DNA of 64,000 nucleotides, from the IMG/VR virus record IMGVR_UViG_3300009161_000033, positions 28,037-92,036 of that record, one strand, 5' to 3'. Origin of the DNA: a virus. Position 1 is the stretch's first letter. Each line of letters starts with the position of its first letter. The notes below the pieces were generated by a model. That model had not been told where the DNA came from. It searched no databases and saw only the letters and a program-made list of their open reading frames with translations. Shown piece after piece: positions 29,860 to 38,840 of this stretch. A program made the translations under genes and the position numbers.

Positions 29860-31046
29860 TGGACGATAGATATTACAGTATACGAATTTCACCTGAAGTT
29901 ATTCGTGGGGATTTATTCACGACACCGTATAATGCGGGGTATTCTCAATTTAATTTAAGTGGAGACCCATGTTGTGATACAACCACAACAACAACGACAA
30001 GTCAATACACTGGATTTACCTATGTTTATTCATCAATGACTCAAGTCTTGACAGGTGGTACAGATGGGACATCTTTATTAACAGGTTTAACTCTACCAAT
30101 TTTTCTTACTGAGAATACGGTTGATATTGGATATTATTCGGTATTTGACGGAATGGTTACTCAAAAAGATACCATGACAAACTTTTTGTTTTCTGCAACA
30201 ACATACGACCCGTTTACATATTATTTTTATAATACATCAGATACAGAATTTAAAAAATATCTTGCCTTTGCCACCTATCAGATTGATTGGGGGGATAGTT
30301 CACCAAGTGAAATAGTTAGTACTACTTCTCCGAGTTATTACAGTCATACTTACGCGTCTGCGGGTGTTTATACGATAACAATGTCGGGGATGAGTCCTTG
30401 GGGTTATAATGTAATTAAAAAAGATGTCACAGTTCCGTTCACAAATGTTGTTGCAACCAACCCTAATGGGACTGCCTATTTTTACCCATCAGGAGGTAAT
30501 TGGACAGGAACACCATTAATGTATGATTACATATTCACAGGAGATTCTAATTGTGATATATATGACCAATCAAGTTACAATTATACAACAGTACCATTCT
30601 TAGTTACAGGGTATACAAATTCAACCATGAGTGATTTAGTTCAATATGGAAGTAAGTACGACCCAACAAGATTTTCAGGTAAGTACAAACTTGGAGTACA
30701 GGTAACAGGAACGTCAGGGAGTATTGGAACATTTTGGGGTCCATCTGTGGATAACTTATATACTGCCTATACAATTAATGACATTAACTACTATGATTAT
30801 AATGACGGAACAACAATTTTTACGGTTTATTCATCAGGGATGACACCTGACATGATGGTTTGTTCGGCAATAACAAAAAATGAGGTATTATTAAACGTAA
30901 TTGATGAAGCAGAAATACAATCCAATGTATTTATAGAACGAGGGAAGAACTCTGTTTTAGAAAGGTTGGAGAGATTAGGTGAAGTTGATAATGTTGGAGA
31001 CCTTGAAAAATACGGATACAAATTCTTTAATGTAATTAATATATAA
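29859..31046 (+). CDS. Tail protein with a PKD-like domain
   Basis: The 395-residue protein has a short Thr-rich linker near residue 42 and, at about residues 130-190, a PKD/Ig-like beta sandwich. Key elements are IDWGDSSPSEIV, then YYSHTYASAGVYTITMSG, which match the WGD and HxYxxxGxYxV signature of PKD domains. Such domains are common in extracellular adhesins and in phage fibres of Bacteroidota. The C-terminal 60 residues are a charged helix (VFIERGKNSVLERLERLGEV) that may anchor it to the baseplate. It begins at a TAATG overlap with the previous gene and sits 1 nt before the next. Confidence 0.7.
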   Translation: MDDRYYSIRISPEVIRGDLFTTPYNAGYSQFNLSGDPCCDTTTTTTTSQYTGFTYVYSSMTQVLTGGTDGTSLLTGLTLPIFLTENTVDIGYYSVFDGMVTQKDTMTNFLFSATTYDPFTYYFYNTSDTEFKKYLAFATYQIDWGDSSPSEIVSTTSPSYYSHTYASAGVYTITMSGMSPWGYNVIKKDVTVPFTNVVATNPNGTAYFYPSGGNWTGTPLMYDYIFTGDSNCDIYDQSSYNYTTVPFLVTGYTNSTMSDLVQYGSKYDPTRFSGKYKLGVQVTGTSGSIGTFWGPSVDNLYTAYTINDINYYDYNDGTTIFTVYSSGMTPDMMVCSAITKNEVLLNVIDEAEIQSNVFIERGKNSVLERLERLGEVDNVGDLEKYGYKFFNVINI

Positions 31047-31047
31047 T

Positions 31048-31956
31048 ATGGCAACAGGAACATACGGAACAATAAGACCAGCTGATGTATCACCCGAAGA
31101 TGTGGACATCATCTTAAACTACACCCCATCAAGAGATGAGACTGATAATTTTGTGTTAACTAAATTAGACGCTCCGTCTATTTTAAAACCATATTTTAAT
31201 AATGCTGATACGGGAGGTAATGCAGGTATTGAAATTTTAGGTGGGTTATACAACTTAAAATTACCTGCGGACCAATTTAATAAGATTGGTATCTACACAT
31301 TATTGATTAGACCTGCTCAAATTAGAACTACGATTTTAGATTGTGGGGTTTTATCGGCATTACCTAATGTTAGAGGGGTTGTAATTGACTTAAACTCAGT
31401 CCCAACACAATATAGAAATAAATTTATTAACCAAGGTTTAGTTGGATTTAGAATTGAATACTTAAATTCTGACGGGACTAAAATCCCTAACTTTTTTAGA
31501 TTGATTACCTCATCTTTCTTTTGTGAACCTGTTGTTCAAAATTTAACTAACACATCACAGAAAGCTATTAGATATAGATATACTGATAATAATACTAATT
31601 TAATATTTTGTACCTTATCACCATCTTCGGCACCAACAAATAAACCGAATTCTATTCCGTATATTGGTCAACCCGACCAAAGTATTATTATTACAAATAC
31701 ATTCTTCAATCCAATAACATTAGATGTTGAGATTGCAGAACATGACTTCTCAACGTTAGCAATTGCATTATTTGGTAATCAAACTAAATCAATTGATGAT
31801 GGTATCTACACATTATACGATAGTCAAAATAACATCTACAAACAATACAACTTGTATGAAATTAGAGACCAATTTAATGAGTTGTTGTATGAGGTTAGAC
31901 AAGATAGAGGGGATAATATTGATTTTAGTAAAAACTTTACAAACATTACACAATAA
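31048..31956 (+). CDS. Conserved-looking baseplate/tail structural protein
   Basis: The 302-residue protein has a recognisable virion-type core (GNAGIEILGGLYNLKLPADQ, then FNKIGIYTLLIRPAQIRTTI) that I associate with structural proteins of T4-like phages from aquatic metagenomes, without a T4 name. The C-terminal half ends in a charged coil (YEIRDQFNELLYEVRQDRGD). It shares a TAATG junction with the gp7-like gene downstream. A role in the outer wedge is plausible from order: gp25, gp6, large tail proteins, this protein, gp7-like. Confidence 0.7.
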   Translation: MATGTYGTIRPADVSPEDVDIILNYTPSRDETDNFVLTKLDAPSILKPYFNNADTGGNAGIEILGGLYNLKLPADQFNKIGIYTLLIRPAQIRTTILDCGVLSALPNVRGVVIDLNSVPTQYRNKFINQGLVGFRIEYLNSDGTKIPNFFRLITSSFFCEPVVQNLTNTSQKAIRYRYTDNNTNLIFCTLSPSSAPTNKPNSIPYIGQPDQSIIITNTFFNPITLDVEIAEHDFSTLAIALFGNQTKSIDDGIYTLYDSQNNIYKQYNLYEIRDQFNELLYEVRQDRGDNIDFSKNFTNITQ

Positions 31957-34900
31957 TGGCGGTTAAAAAATATACTTGTCCACCACAATCAGCAACAGGT
32001 GCTGGTACATTCTCTGACAACTTAGTTGGACTACAACTTGTTGCGGGAGGAGGTCTTACGCAAGGAAATTTTAATTTTATAACGTCAACTAATGAAAAAA
32101 CTAATAGAACTTTTAGTACAGGTACTTTTTCGGACCCTATTAATTTAGATTCATTAGGGATTAATAGTATTAATCAATCAAAATCAATTGTTGAGAATAA
32201 TTTTAAAGTTTACCCTAACTTTGACTTAAGTCAGGTTACTAACTTCACAATGTATGGGTCAATGAGTAAAAGGATGTCAGCATCTATTACAACAATCATT
32301 AGTTATTTCCCTGCAGGTATTGAATCTACATACATGGGGTCTAATTATGTTTCAGGTCCTACTGCGGTTAATATTGTTTATAATATCACTGATGATGAAA
32401 CTAGTTTTGATTTAGACGTAACAAGATTACGTAATCCATTTGATGTTGATTTTACAACTAACTCAACAAGAAATTTACAATTAAAGGAAGTACAAGTTTC
32501 ACCATTAAGAGACATGACACTTCAATATACAAAATACTCATTATATTTTAAAGGTGACGGGTATAACGTCACAGGTATTGTCCCAACTACGGGATTAACT
32601 AACGGAACATTAAAAGTATATGTTACTGGAAACCCATTCTCAGGTGAACCCATCACTAATGAAAACTTGGTCATTAGACCAAATGACATGGAGGTTAATA
32701 AAGTATTTAACGAAGAACTTGATGAGGTTGAAAATTTCTTATTAAACCGAAACGTTACTCCTAAATACACATCGGTATTTAAAGTTCCGAGAGAAAATGA
32801 GGACGGTACTTATTATATACAAAATTTGAATACCACATGGCCATTATATGGTAGTTGGAATATTGACATTGTTACTAAAGCGTTCTCAAGTTATTTGACA
32901 ATTATTAACGATGTAAGTGATTCTTTTGATTTATATAAAACAAATTTAGTTTCTAGATTTTTAACAACGGGGGCTTTTAAAGAGTTTGATACTTCGGAAC
33001 ATAAAGTTGAAAAGGTATTACAAGTTTACGGTAAAAGTTTTGATGATATTAAAAAATATATCACCGCATTATCATTCATGACCTCGGTTAATTATAATGT
33101 TGGTAATGACATACCATCACAATTACTTAAAAATTTGGCACAAACTCTTGGATGGGCCACAAACATTTCACCAATATCTGAAACTGAATTATTAAATTCT
33201 GTGTTTGGGGAGAAAAATAGTAACACATCGGTTTACCCTGGAGTATCTCAAGAACAAACACCCGACTCATTAAATTACCAATACTATAGAAATTTAATAT
33301 TAAACTCTGCTTATCTATTTAAATCTAAAGGAACAAGAAAATCTATTGAAATTTTATTAAGATTGATTGGTGCTCCCGAAGCATTAATTGAATTTAATGA
33401 ACATGTTTATTTGGCAGACCAAAAAATTAATTTAAATCAATTTAATACTCAATTTGCTCAAATCTCAGGTGGTACATATGTCCAACAGATACCTATTTTG
33501 GATTCTACAGACATATACTCTATCTTTGGTTTACCATATACTGGATTCACAACAACTAGTGATATACAAGATGTTAACATCACCATAGATGAATACCCAA
33601 TGGATAGTTATGGGTTTCCCATGACACCGACTAATTCAGAAAGTTACTTTTTCCAAATGGGTAGTGGATGGTTTGAACAAACACCACAACACAGAGCTCC
33701 TGAACAAGTTGATTTAACAAATAGTATTTTTGTAGGTAATAACCCTAATTATCAAACAGTTTTAATGCCATATTCTTATGGTCAAGAATATCTAAATAGA
33801 TACCGAAAATTCCCATTTATGAATTTAGGTTACCAATTAACAAAAGCGATTGATAATAATAAAAGTTGGGTTGATAATGAAGTAGGTATTAGAAGTAATC
33901 TTGATGGTAATTTTAATGCCAGATATTATACCTCAGATGAACGTTTAGTCTTGAACGTTAAAAATGTGGATTTGTTTATGAATCCTGCTCAAGGTATCGC
34001 TTATGACATATGGTATATGTCACAACAATATAATTACCCAATACCTAATGAAGGATTAAATTACGTTACCCCAACATATTGTGACCCAAAACCGTATTCA
34101 CCATATCCAAGTATAGGAGGTGTGGATTGGACTGAAATTAACCCACAACCAAAAAGAAAAACTTTCTTTGAGTTTGCTCAAACGTTTTGGTTGAATACTA
34201 TCAATGTTAGAAACAGACAATTCTCATCTAACGGAAAGACAGGGGGATACCCAACATTGGAGTCTATTTTTTGGAGATACTTACAATCAGACGAAACAAT
34301 CGGGATACCAAATGACAATTTCACATATAAAACTATGATGGAATATGTTAACGGTTTAGGTGATTATTGGATTAGATTAATTGAACAAATGGTTCCAGCA
34401 ACCACTATTTGGAATACAGGTGTTAAACTTGAAAACTCAATTTTTCATAGACAAAAATTTGTTTGGAGAAGACAAGAGGGTTGTCAATTAATTAAAGTTC
34501 CATGTAAACCATGTTCAATAATATCAAATCTATTTGATTATGATTGTCCGTTAGAGTCGGTTGAATGTCCTATTTATCCATGGACCAATAACCCAACGAT
34601 TCAGGATTTTGGAGGTGTGTTAGGTCAATTATTAACTAATTATTTAACCGCTAATAGTTATAGTTTAAATGATTGTGATTTTAACGGAATGACAACCGAA
34701 TGGTTTGTTGACTTACAGTTAAATGATTATAGTGTGGTGAGGTATTCATTCTTTAATGGGATTGGATATAGTAGTCCTATTTATAGTACACCAACAACTT
34801 CACAATGGAATTCGGGTCTTTTAATTGCTTTGAACAGTTTAGAAGATAATGGTTATGGTTATTATTTAACAAATACCAACACAGTTATTGTATACAACCA

Positions 34901-34976
34901 ATCATGTTCACAATTAACTAATGGTATTAATTTTAAACTGAATGTTGGAATAAACTTTAAAATCTTATGTAGTTAA
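31956..34976 (+). CDS. Baseplate wedge protein, gp7/gpI-like
   Basis: At 1006 residues this is close to T4 gp7 (1032). The best evidence is at about residues 350-480: KVLQVYGKSFDDIKKYITAL, then LKNLAQTLGWATNI, then YLFKSKGTRKSIEILLRLIG. That last helix is characteristic of the tail protein I (gpI) family, which contacts gp6/gpJ. The C-terminal third carries several cysteines (CKPCSI, CPLESVECP) and a small beta domain. It overlaps both neighbours at TAATG junctions. Expected role: outer wedge component linking gp6 to fibres. Confidence 0.7.
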   Translation: MAVKKYTCPPQSATGAGTFSDNLVGLQLVAGGGLTQGNFNFITSTNEKTNRTFSTGTFSDPINLDSLGINSINQSKSIVENNFKVYPNFDLSQVTNFTMYGSMSKRMSASITTIISYFPAGIESTYMGSNYVSGPTAVNIVYNITDDETSFDLDVTRLRNPFDVDFTTNSTRNLQLKEVQVSPLRDMTLQYTKYSLYFKGDGYNVTGIVPTTGLTNGTLKVYVTGNPFSGEPITNENLVIRPNDMEVNKVFNEELDEVENFLLNRNVTPKYTSVFKVPRENEDGTYYIQNLNTTWPLYGSWNIDIVTKAFSSYLTIINDVSDSFDLYKTNLVSRFLTTGAFKEFDTSEHKVEKVLQVYGKSFDDIKKYITALSFMTSVNYNVGNDIPSQLLKNLAQTLGWATNISPISETELLNSVFGEKNSNTSVYPGVSQEQTPDSLNYQYYRNLILNSAYLFKSKGTRKSIEILLRLIGAPEALIEFNEHVYLADQKINLNQFNTQFAQISGGTYVQQIPILDSTDIYSIFGLPYTGFTTTSDIQDVNITIDEYPMDSYGFPMTPTNSESYFFQMGSGWFEQTPQHRAPEQVDLTNSIFVGNNPNYQTVLMPYSYGQEYLNRYRKFPFMNLGYQLTKAIDNNKSWVDNEVGIRSNLDGNFNARYYTSDERLVLNVKNVDLFMNPAQGIAYDIWYMSQQYNYPIPNEGLNYVTPTYCDPKPYSPYPSIGGVDWTEINPQPKRKTFFEFAQTFWLNTINVRNRQFSSNGKTGGYPTLESIFWRYLQSDETIGIPNDNFTYKTMMEYVNGLGDYWIRLIEQMVPATTIWNTGVKLENSIFHRQKFVWRRQEGCQLIKVPCKPCSIISNLFDYDCPLESVECPIYPWTNNPTIQDFGGVLGQLLTNYLTANSYSLNDCDFNGMTTEWFVDLQLNDYSVVRYSFFNGIGYSSPIYSTPTTSQWNSGLLIALNSLEDNGYGYYLTNTNTVIVYNQSCSQLTNGINFKLNVGINFKILCS

Positions 34977-37600
34977 TGTCTTGTTTATTGACTTATACAA
35001 ATAGTATAACAGGTGACTGTTTAAATGATTTATCGGGTGCGTTTAGCATTGATATTGCAGGTAGTGCTCCTGATTACAGTATTGAATGGATTAGTCCTTT
35101 TATAGGAACCATCTTTTTGGGACCTGGAGTTAGTAATTATACTCAAACAGGGTTATCAGGTGGGACATACTCGTTCAACATCATTGATAGTTGTTCCCCG
35201 ACAAATACGACATTAGCGGTGAACGTAAATATTTCCACAGGGACTTGTGTGAGTATTACAAGTGAGACAAATACTGTATGTGGTTTAAATAACGGAGCCT
35301 TAACTGCTACTACAACCAACATGTATTCCGAAGCTAAATTTTATTTATATGAATATAGTTCAGGTTATATAACTTCAGGAACAAGTTTTACAGAATCTTA
35401 TAGTTTTGGTTCTTTATCAGGAGGAACATATTATGTGATTGCGGATGACGGAGGAGGATGTACGGGTAAATCTGAGACATGTATTATTAAAGAATCAAGT
35501 CCTCTTGAAATTGGTTTATATGTTATTAATGATGCGGGATGTGCCGTTAATTCAGGTGCTATTTATATCACAGGATTAACAGGTGTACCACCTTACACTT
35601 ATTTATGGAGTAACGGTGGAACATTACAATCAATAACGGGTTTAACTGCTGGACCTTATAGTGTTACTGTTACAGATAGTTCGGGGTGTGCTCAAAGTAG
35701 TGGTGTTACAGTTAATACAGTACCCCCCATTGGATTAGGTGCGTTTACTGTTGTAACTCCAAGTTGTTTCGCTTCTGACGGTGAAGTAACCGTGACAATA
35801 ACAGGTGGGACTGCTCCGTTTTATTATTCAGGTTCAAATGGAACAGTTGCGGTTAGTTTTGCAACTTCTTATACTTTTGTTGGTGTTCCTGCAGGAATGT
35901 TTTCAGTACATGTAACTGACTCGGGATTATGTAGTTTTACTTCGTCAACAACTTTATTAACACCTGGTGGGTTAACCGTAACGTCTGTTAATATTACAAA
36001 TTCAGTATGTAATGATAGTTCGGGTAAAATTAAAGTTATTATATATGGAGGTTCACCACCATACACTTATACATTAACGGATTCATTAGGTAATCCAACT
36101 GTTATTACAGGAAGTTTTACTAGTTGGACATTTAATGGATTACCATCGGACACTTACACTTTAACAATTTCTGATAGTGGCCCTTGTACGTTTACTCAAG
36201 AGTATGTTGTAGATAATACTGTTTTATTTGAATTGACAGTTGATACAACAGGGACAACTTGTAATTTAAATGATGGTCAAGTTACTCTAAATATTACTAC
36301 GGGAGGAGTTGGACCATTCCAATATGAGATTGATGGACAAACAACGTATTCTAACGATTATACATATACCTTTATTGATTTAATTTCAGGTAGTTATACG
36401 GCAACCGTAACGGATACTAACGGATGTGCACAAATTGTACCATTCAATATAGGGAGCTCAAGTAATGTTGATTTTGTTCTTATTGGAACAGATTCTACAG
36501 ATGGAACCAATGGTTCTATAACCGCGTTTATAACTAGCGGAGAACCTACATTTACATGGGAATGGAGTACCAATGTTAATGGTCAAACAGGTTTAACAGT
36601 TAGTAATTTATCTGCGGGAACATATAGTTTATCAGTAACCGATTTTAATGGATGTACACTAATCAGAGAGATTATTATTAATGGGTTCAATGAGTTATCC
36701 TCGTATCAAATTTTTAATATTTGTGATGACGACTTTATAAATACAGGTCAGACGATTAGGAAGGGACCTCAACAAATGTTAAATGAAGGTTTTTATGATT
36801 TAACATTATTGGATACTAATTGCATATTAAATCAAGCAATATTCACGGCTCAGGTAACTGTTAGTGGGGTAACCCAAGAAAATTCATTTTATACAGGTAA
36901 TACCTTGAGTGATTATCCGTCAGATAGTTTATTCTATAATACGGTCAACGATTTATTGATTTCTTATGAAGGTATTGGTGACGTGGTAATTGATTATGTA
37001 AATAATATAATAACCGTAAGTACAGATTGTGATTCTTCAGTTTCTTTAAATGACGCTGATGTTAAAATTGATTTAAAAATATCTTATGATATTAACTGCC
37101 AAATATGTGGAATTAATTTAACGCCCACACCAACAGTAACGCCAACAAATACGATAACACCAACAGTAACACCAACAAATACAATAACTCCAACAATTAC
37201 TCCAACACCAAACCTTAGTCCTACCCCTACCCCTACTATAACACCAACAAATACTATAACACCTACTATAACACCAACTATTACTAAAACTCCTACGGTA
37301 ACTCCTACTATTACTAAAACACCTACGGTAACTCCTACTATTACTAAAACACCTACACAAACTAAAACACCAACACCAACAGTTACTCCGACACCGACAA
37401 CTAGTTGTATCCGATACTTAGTTAAAGGTAATAATATTGGTGCAACCTATGATTTTAAACCTTGTTGTGGTGAAACATTAATACCACCATTTATTGACAA
37501 TAGTCCTGGAACAAATTATTATATTTGTTCATCAAATGGTATTACGGTGACTAATGGAACCGCTACGGTAGTTAATGTTGGAGTATGTCCGAGTTGTTAA
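34976..37600 (+). CDS. Fibre/adhesin protein with seven SprB-like repeats and a Thr-Pro linker
   Basis: The 874-residue protein has about seven tandem beta domains of 70-90 residues between residues 15 and 570. Each contains the SprB-repeat pattern: a Cys or Asp-Gly start, a GGxxPYxYxW strand, a LxAGxYxVxVTD strand and a closing C. The clearest are VPPYTYLWSNGG with TGLTAGPYSVTVTDSSGC, and SGSYTATVTDTNGC. SprB repeats are known from gliding adhesins of Flavobacteriia. Residues 570-712 form a separate beta domain. A Thr-Pro-rich linker (about 715-808) leads to a cysteine-rich C-terminal domain (CCGE, YYICSS, CPSC) similar to modules in the other fibre genes. Likely receptor-binding or spacer fibre. 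Confidence 0.8.
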   Translation: MSCLLTYTNSITGDCLNDLSGAFSIDIAGSAPDYSIEWISPFIGTIFLGPGVSNYTQTGLSGGTYSFNIIDSCSPTNTTLAVNVNISTGTCVSITSETNTVCGLNNGALTATTTNMYSEAKFYLYEYSSGYITSGTSFTESYSFGSLSGGTYYVIADDGGGCTGKSETCIIKESSPLEIGLYVINDAGCAVNSGAIYITGLTGVPPYTYLWSNGGTLQSITGLTAGPYSVTVTDSSGCAQSSGVTVNTVPPIGLGAFTVVTPSCFASDGEVTVTITGGTAPFYYSGSNGTVAVSFATSYTFVGVPAGMFSVHVTDSGLCSFTSSTTLLTPGGLTVTSVNITNSVCNDSSGKIKVIIYGGSPPYTYTLTDSLGNPTVITGSFTSWTFNGLPSDTYTLTISDSGPCTFTQEYVVDNTVLFELTVDTTGTTCNLNDGQVTLNITTGGVGPFQYEIDGQTTYSNDYTYTFIDLISGSYTATVTDTNGCAQIVPFNIGSSSNVDFVLIGTDSTDGTNGSITAFITSGEPTFTWEWSTNVNGQTGLTVSNLSAGTYSLSVTDFNGCTLIREIIINGFNELSSYQIFNICDDDFINTGQTIRKGPQQMLNEGFYDLTLLDTNCILNQAIFTAQVTVSGVTQENSFYTGNTLSDYPSDSLFYNTVNDLLISYEGIGDVVIDYVNNIITVSTDCDSSVSLNDADVKIDLKISYDINCQICGINLTPTPTVTPTNTITPTVTPTNTITPTITPTPNLSPTPTPTITPTNTITPTITPTITKTPTVTPTITKTPTVTPTITKTPTQTKTPTPTVTPTPTTSCIRYLVKGNNIGATYDFKPCCGETLIPPFIDNSPGTNYYICSSNGITVTNGTATVVNVGVCPSC
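37126..37405 (+). repeat. Tandem repeat encoding a Thr-Pro/Ile-Thr linker
   Basis: Short units built on acaccaaca, ataactccaaca and acctacggtaactcc recur across about 280 bp and encode TPTITPT-like and TITKTPTVTP-like units. A near-exact 30-bp unit (giving TPTITKTPTV) appears two to three times in tandem near 37281-37350. Similar repeats occur in the other fibre genes and, inverted, in the minus-strand island. Confidence 0.8.
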
Positions 37601-37773
37601 TCTTTAGGAATAGTTTTACCAATATTACTATAAAGTTTCATTAGTTTAAGAGATTCATTATAGTTTTTTTCTAACCTATCAAGTTCTTTTTCACTAACCC
37701 CCCTTTCAGCCGCCTCATCAAGAGCTCGTTGAGATTCTACGACTAATTTTGATATTGTTTTGAGTAATTTCAT
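37597..37773 (-). CDS. Small minus-strand protein, 58 residues, coiled coil
   Basis: An intact minus-strand frame fills the gap between the SprB-like fibre gene and the glycosyltransferase-like gene. It encodes MKLLKTISKLVVESQRALDE, continues through AAERGVSEKELDRLEKNYNE and ends IGKTIPKD, a single amphipathic, probably coiled-coil helix. The stop codon overlaps the stop of the plus-strand fibre gene tail-to-tail. A TATTTAT box lies 12 nt upstream on the same strand. Being sandwiched in a plus-strand tail module with its own box makes a regulatory or chaperone role possible, but no function is visible. Confidence 0.6.
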   Translation of the reverse strand: MKLLKTISKLVVESQRALDEAAERGVSEKELDRLEKNYNESLKLMKLYSNIGKTIPKD

Positions 37774-37778
37774 ATATT

Positions 37779-37785
37779 ATAAATA
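37779..37785 (-). promoter_or_regulatory. Minus-strand TATTTAT box for the 58-residue gene
   Basis: On the minus strand TATTTAT starts 12 nt before the ATG at 37773. Because it is oriented with a minus-strand gene inside a plus-strand block, it supports the box as a directional element. Confidence 0.4.
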
Positions 37786-37844
37786 TCTCCCAGCACACCA
37801 TTTATTAAAAATAAATGTTTTCTATTTTTAAAATAAACACTTTT

Positions 37845-38825
37845 ATGAAATATGATTTAGTATTTGTTACCGCACAACCTGATGTCCCGTATTTTCATTG
37901 GCAGGCAAAAGTTTACTCTTATAATTTTATTGAATTAGGAATTAAACCTGAACAAATACACATTGTATTTGGTATTGTAAATGGTAACACAGAACCAACT
38001 AAAGAGTCTTTAGAATTAAAAGAAATGGGGGTAAATGTACATCATTATTTAGATGAAAGAGAACACAGACATTATATCCCAAATATTAAACCATTTTTAG
38101 TTTCTAAATGGATTAAAGATTATCCTGAACTTGGTAAATGTTTCTTTTTACATGATGCCGATATTATTTTTAGAGTCTTACCTGATTTTGAAAAATTATT
38201 ATCTGATGATATATCATATCTGTCAGATACTAAAGGTTATATAGGGTATGATTATATTAATAGTTGTTGTGAACGATATGAAAAACAACACCCATCATCA
38301 AATAAAGGTCAATTAATTCAAGAAATGGCTGACGTTATTGGAGTTACTGTTGATTGTATTAAATGTAATCAAGAAAATTCAGGTGGTGGTCAATACATTA
38401 TTAAAAACACCAATTATGAAGTTTGGGATAAAATTTATAAAGATTGTACTCCTTTGTATGACCAAATGAAAGATTATCATATTAGATTCCCAATAGCACC
38501 TGGTGAAATACAGTTTTGGACTGCAGAAATGTGGTCATTATTGTGGAATCTTTGGTTGTTTGATATTGAAACACAAATAACTAATGACCTTAGTTTTTCT
38601 TGGGCGACAGATAATATAATGTTATATGAAAAACATCCAATCTTACATATGGCGGGGGTTACACATGATTTAAAATCAACAAAATTTTATAAAGGTGAAT
38701 TTATCAATATTAACCCATTGAATAAATTAAAAGAGAATATTGATTACTTCAACTATGTTGACAAGAATAGTGCAACAATAAAATATATTGAGATAATGAA
38801 AAGGATTGTAAAAAATCAATTCTAA
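37845..38825 (+). CDS. Putative glycosyltransferase (GT-A-like)
   Basis: The gene encodes 326 residues from the ATG at 37845; an upstream in-frame ATG at 37815 would add ten mostly hydrophobic residues. The start MKYDLVFVTAQPDVPYFHWQ fits a Rossmann-like first strand. A strand ending GKCFFLHDADIIF at about residue 110 places an Asp-x-Asp motif where GT-A enzymes bind the sugar-nucleotide metal. NSGGGQYIIKN at about 190, FWTAEMWSLLWNLWL at about 230 and a late HPILHMAGV segment resemble acceptor-site parts of small glycosyltransferases. There is no membrane segment. It could modify phage fibres or host surface glycans. The fold call is moderate and the substrate unknown. Confidence 0.55.
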   Translation: MKYDLVFVTAQPDVPYFHWQAKVYSYNFIELGIKPEQIHIVFGIVNGNTEPTKESLELKEMGVNVHHYLDEREHRHYIPNIKPFLVSKWIKDYPELGKCFFLHDADIIFRVLPDFEKLLSDDISYLSDTKGYIGYDYINSCCERYEKQHPSSNKGQLIQEMADVIGVTVDCIKCNQENSGGGQYIIKNTNYEVWDKIYKDCTPLYDQMKDYHIRFPIAPGEIQFWTAEMWSLLWNLWLFDIETQITNDLSFSWATDNIMLYEKHPILHMAGVTHDLKSTKFYKGEFININPLNKLKENIDYFNYVDKNSATIKYIEIMKRIVKNQF

Positions 38826-38828
38826 ATG

Positions 38829-38835
38829 TATTTAT
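38829..38835 (+). promoter_or_regulatory. TATTTAT box before the SprB/W-domain fibre gene
   Basis: TATTTAT starts 12 nt before the ATG at 38841, in a 15-nt intergenic gap. Such spacing would give an almost leaderless transcript. Confidence 0.35.
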
Positions 38836-38840
38836 CGTAG

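Noticed and set aside
37118-37360. Minus-strand frame rich in Cys, Arg and Ser over the Thr-Pro repeat
   Set aside because: It is the antisense of a tandem repeat; the composition follows from the repeat and no other support exists.
37126-37405. Possible CRISPR array
   Set aside because: Units are 9-30 bp, contiguous, vary gradually, stay in frame and encode a Thr-Pro linker; there are no unique spacers.
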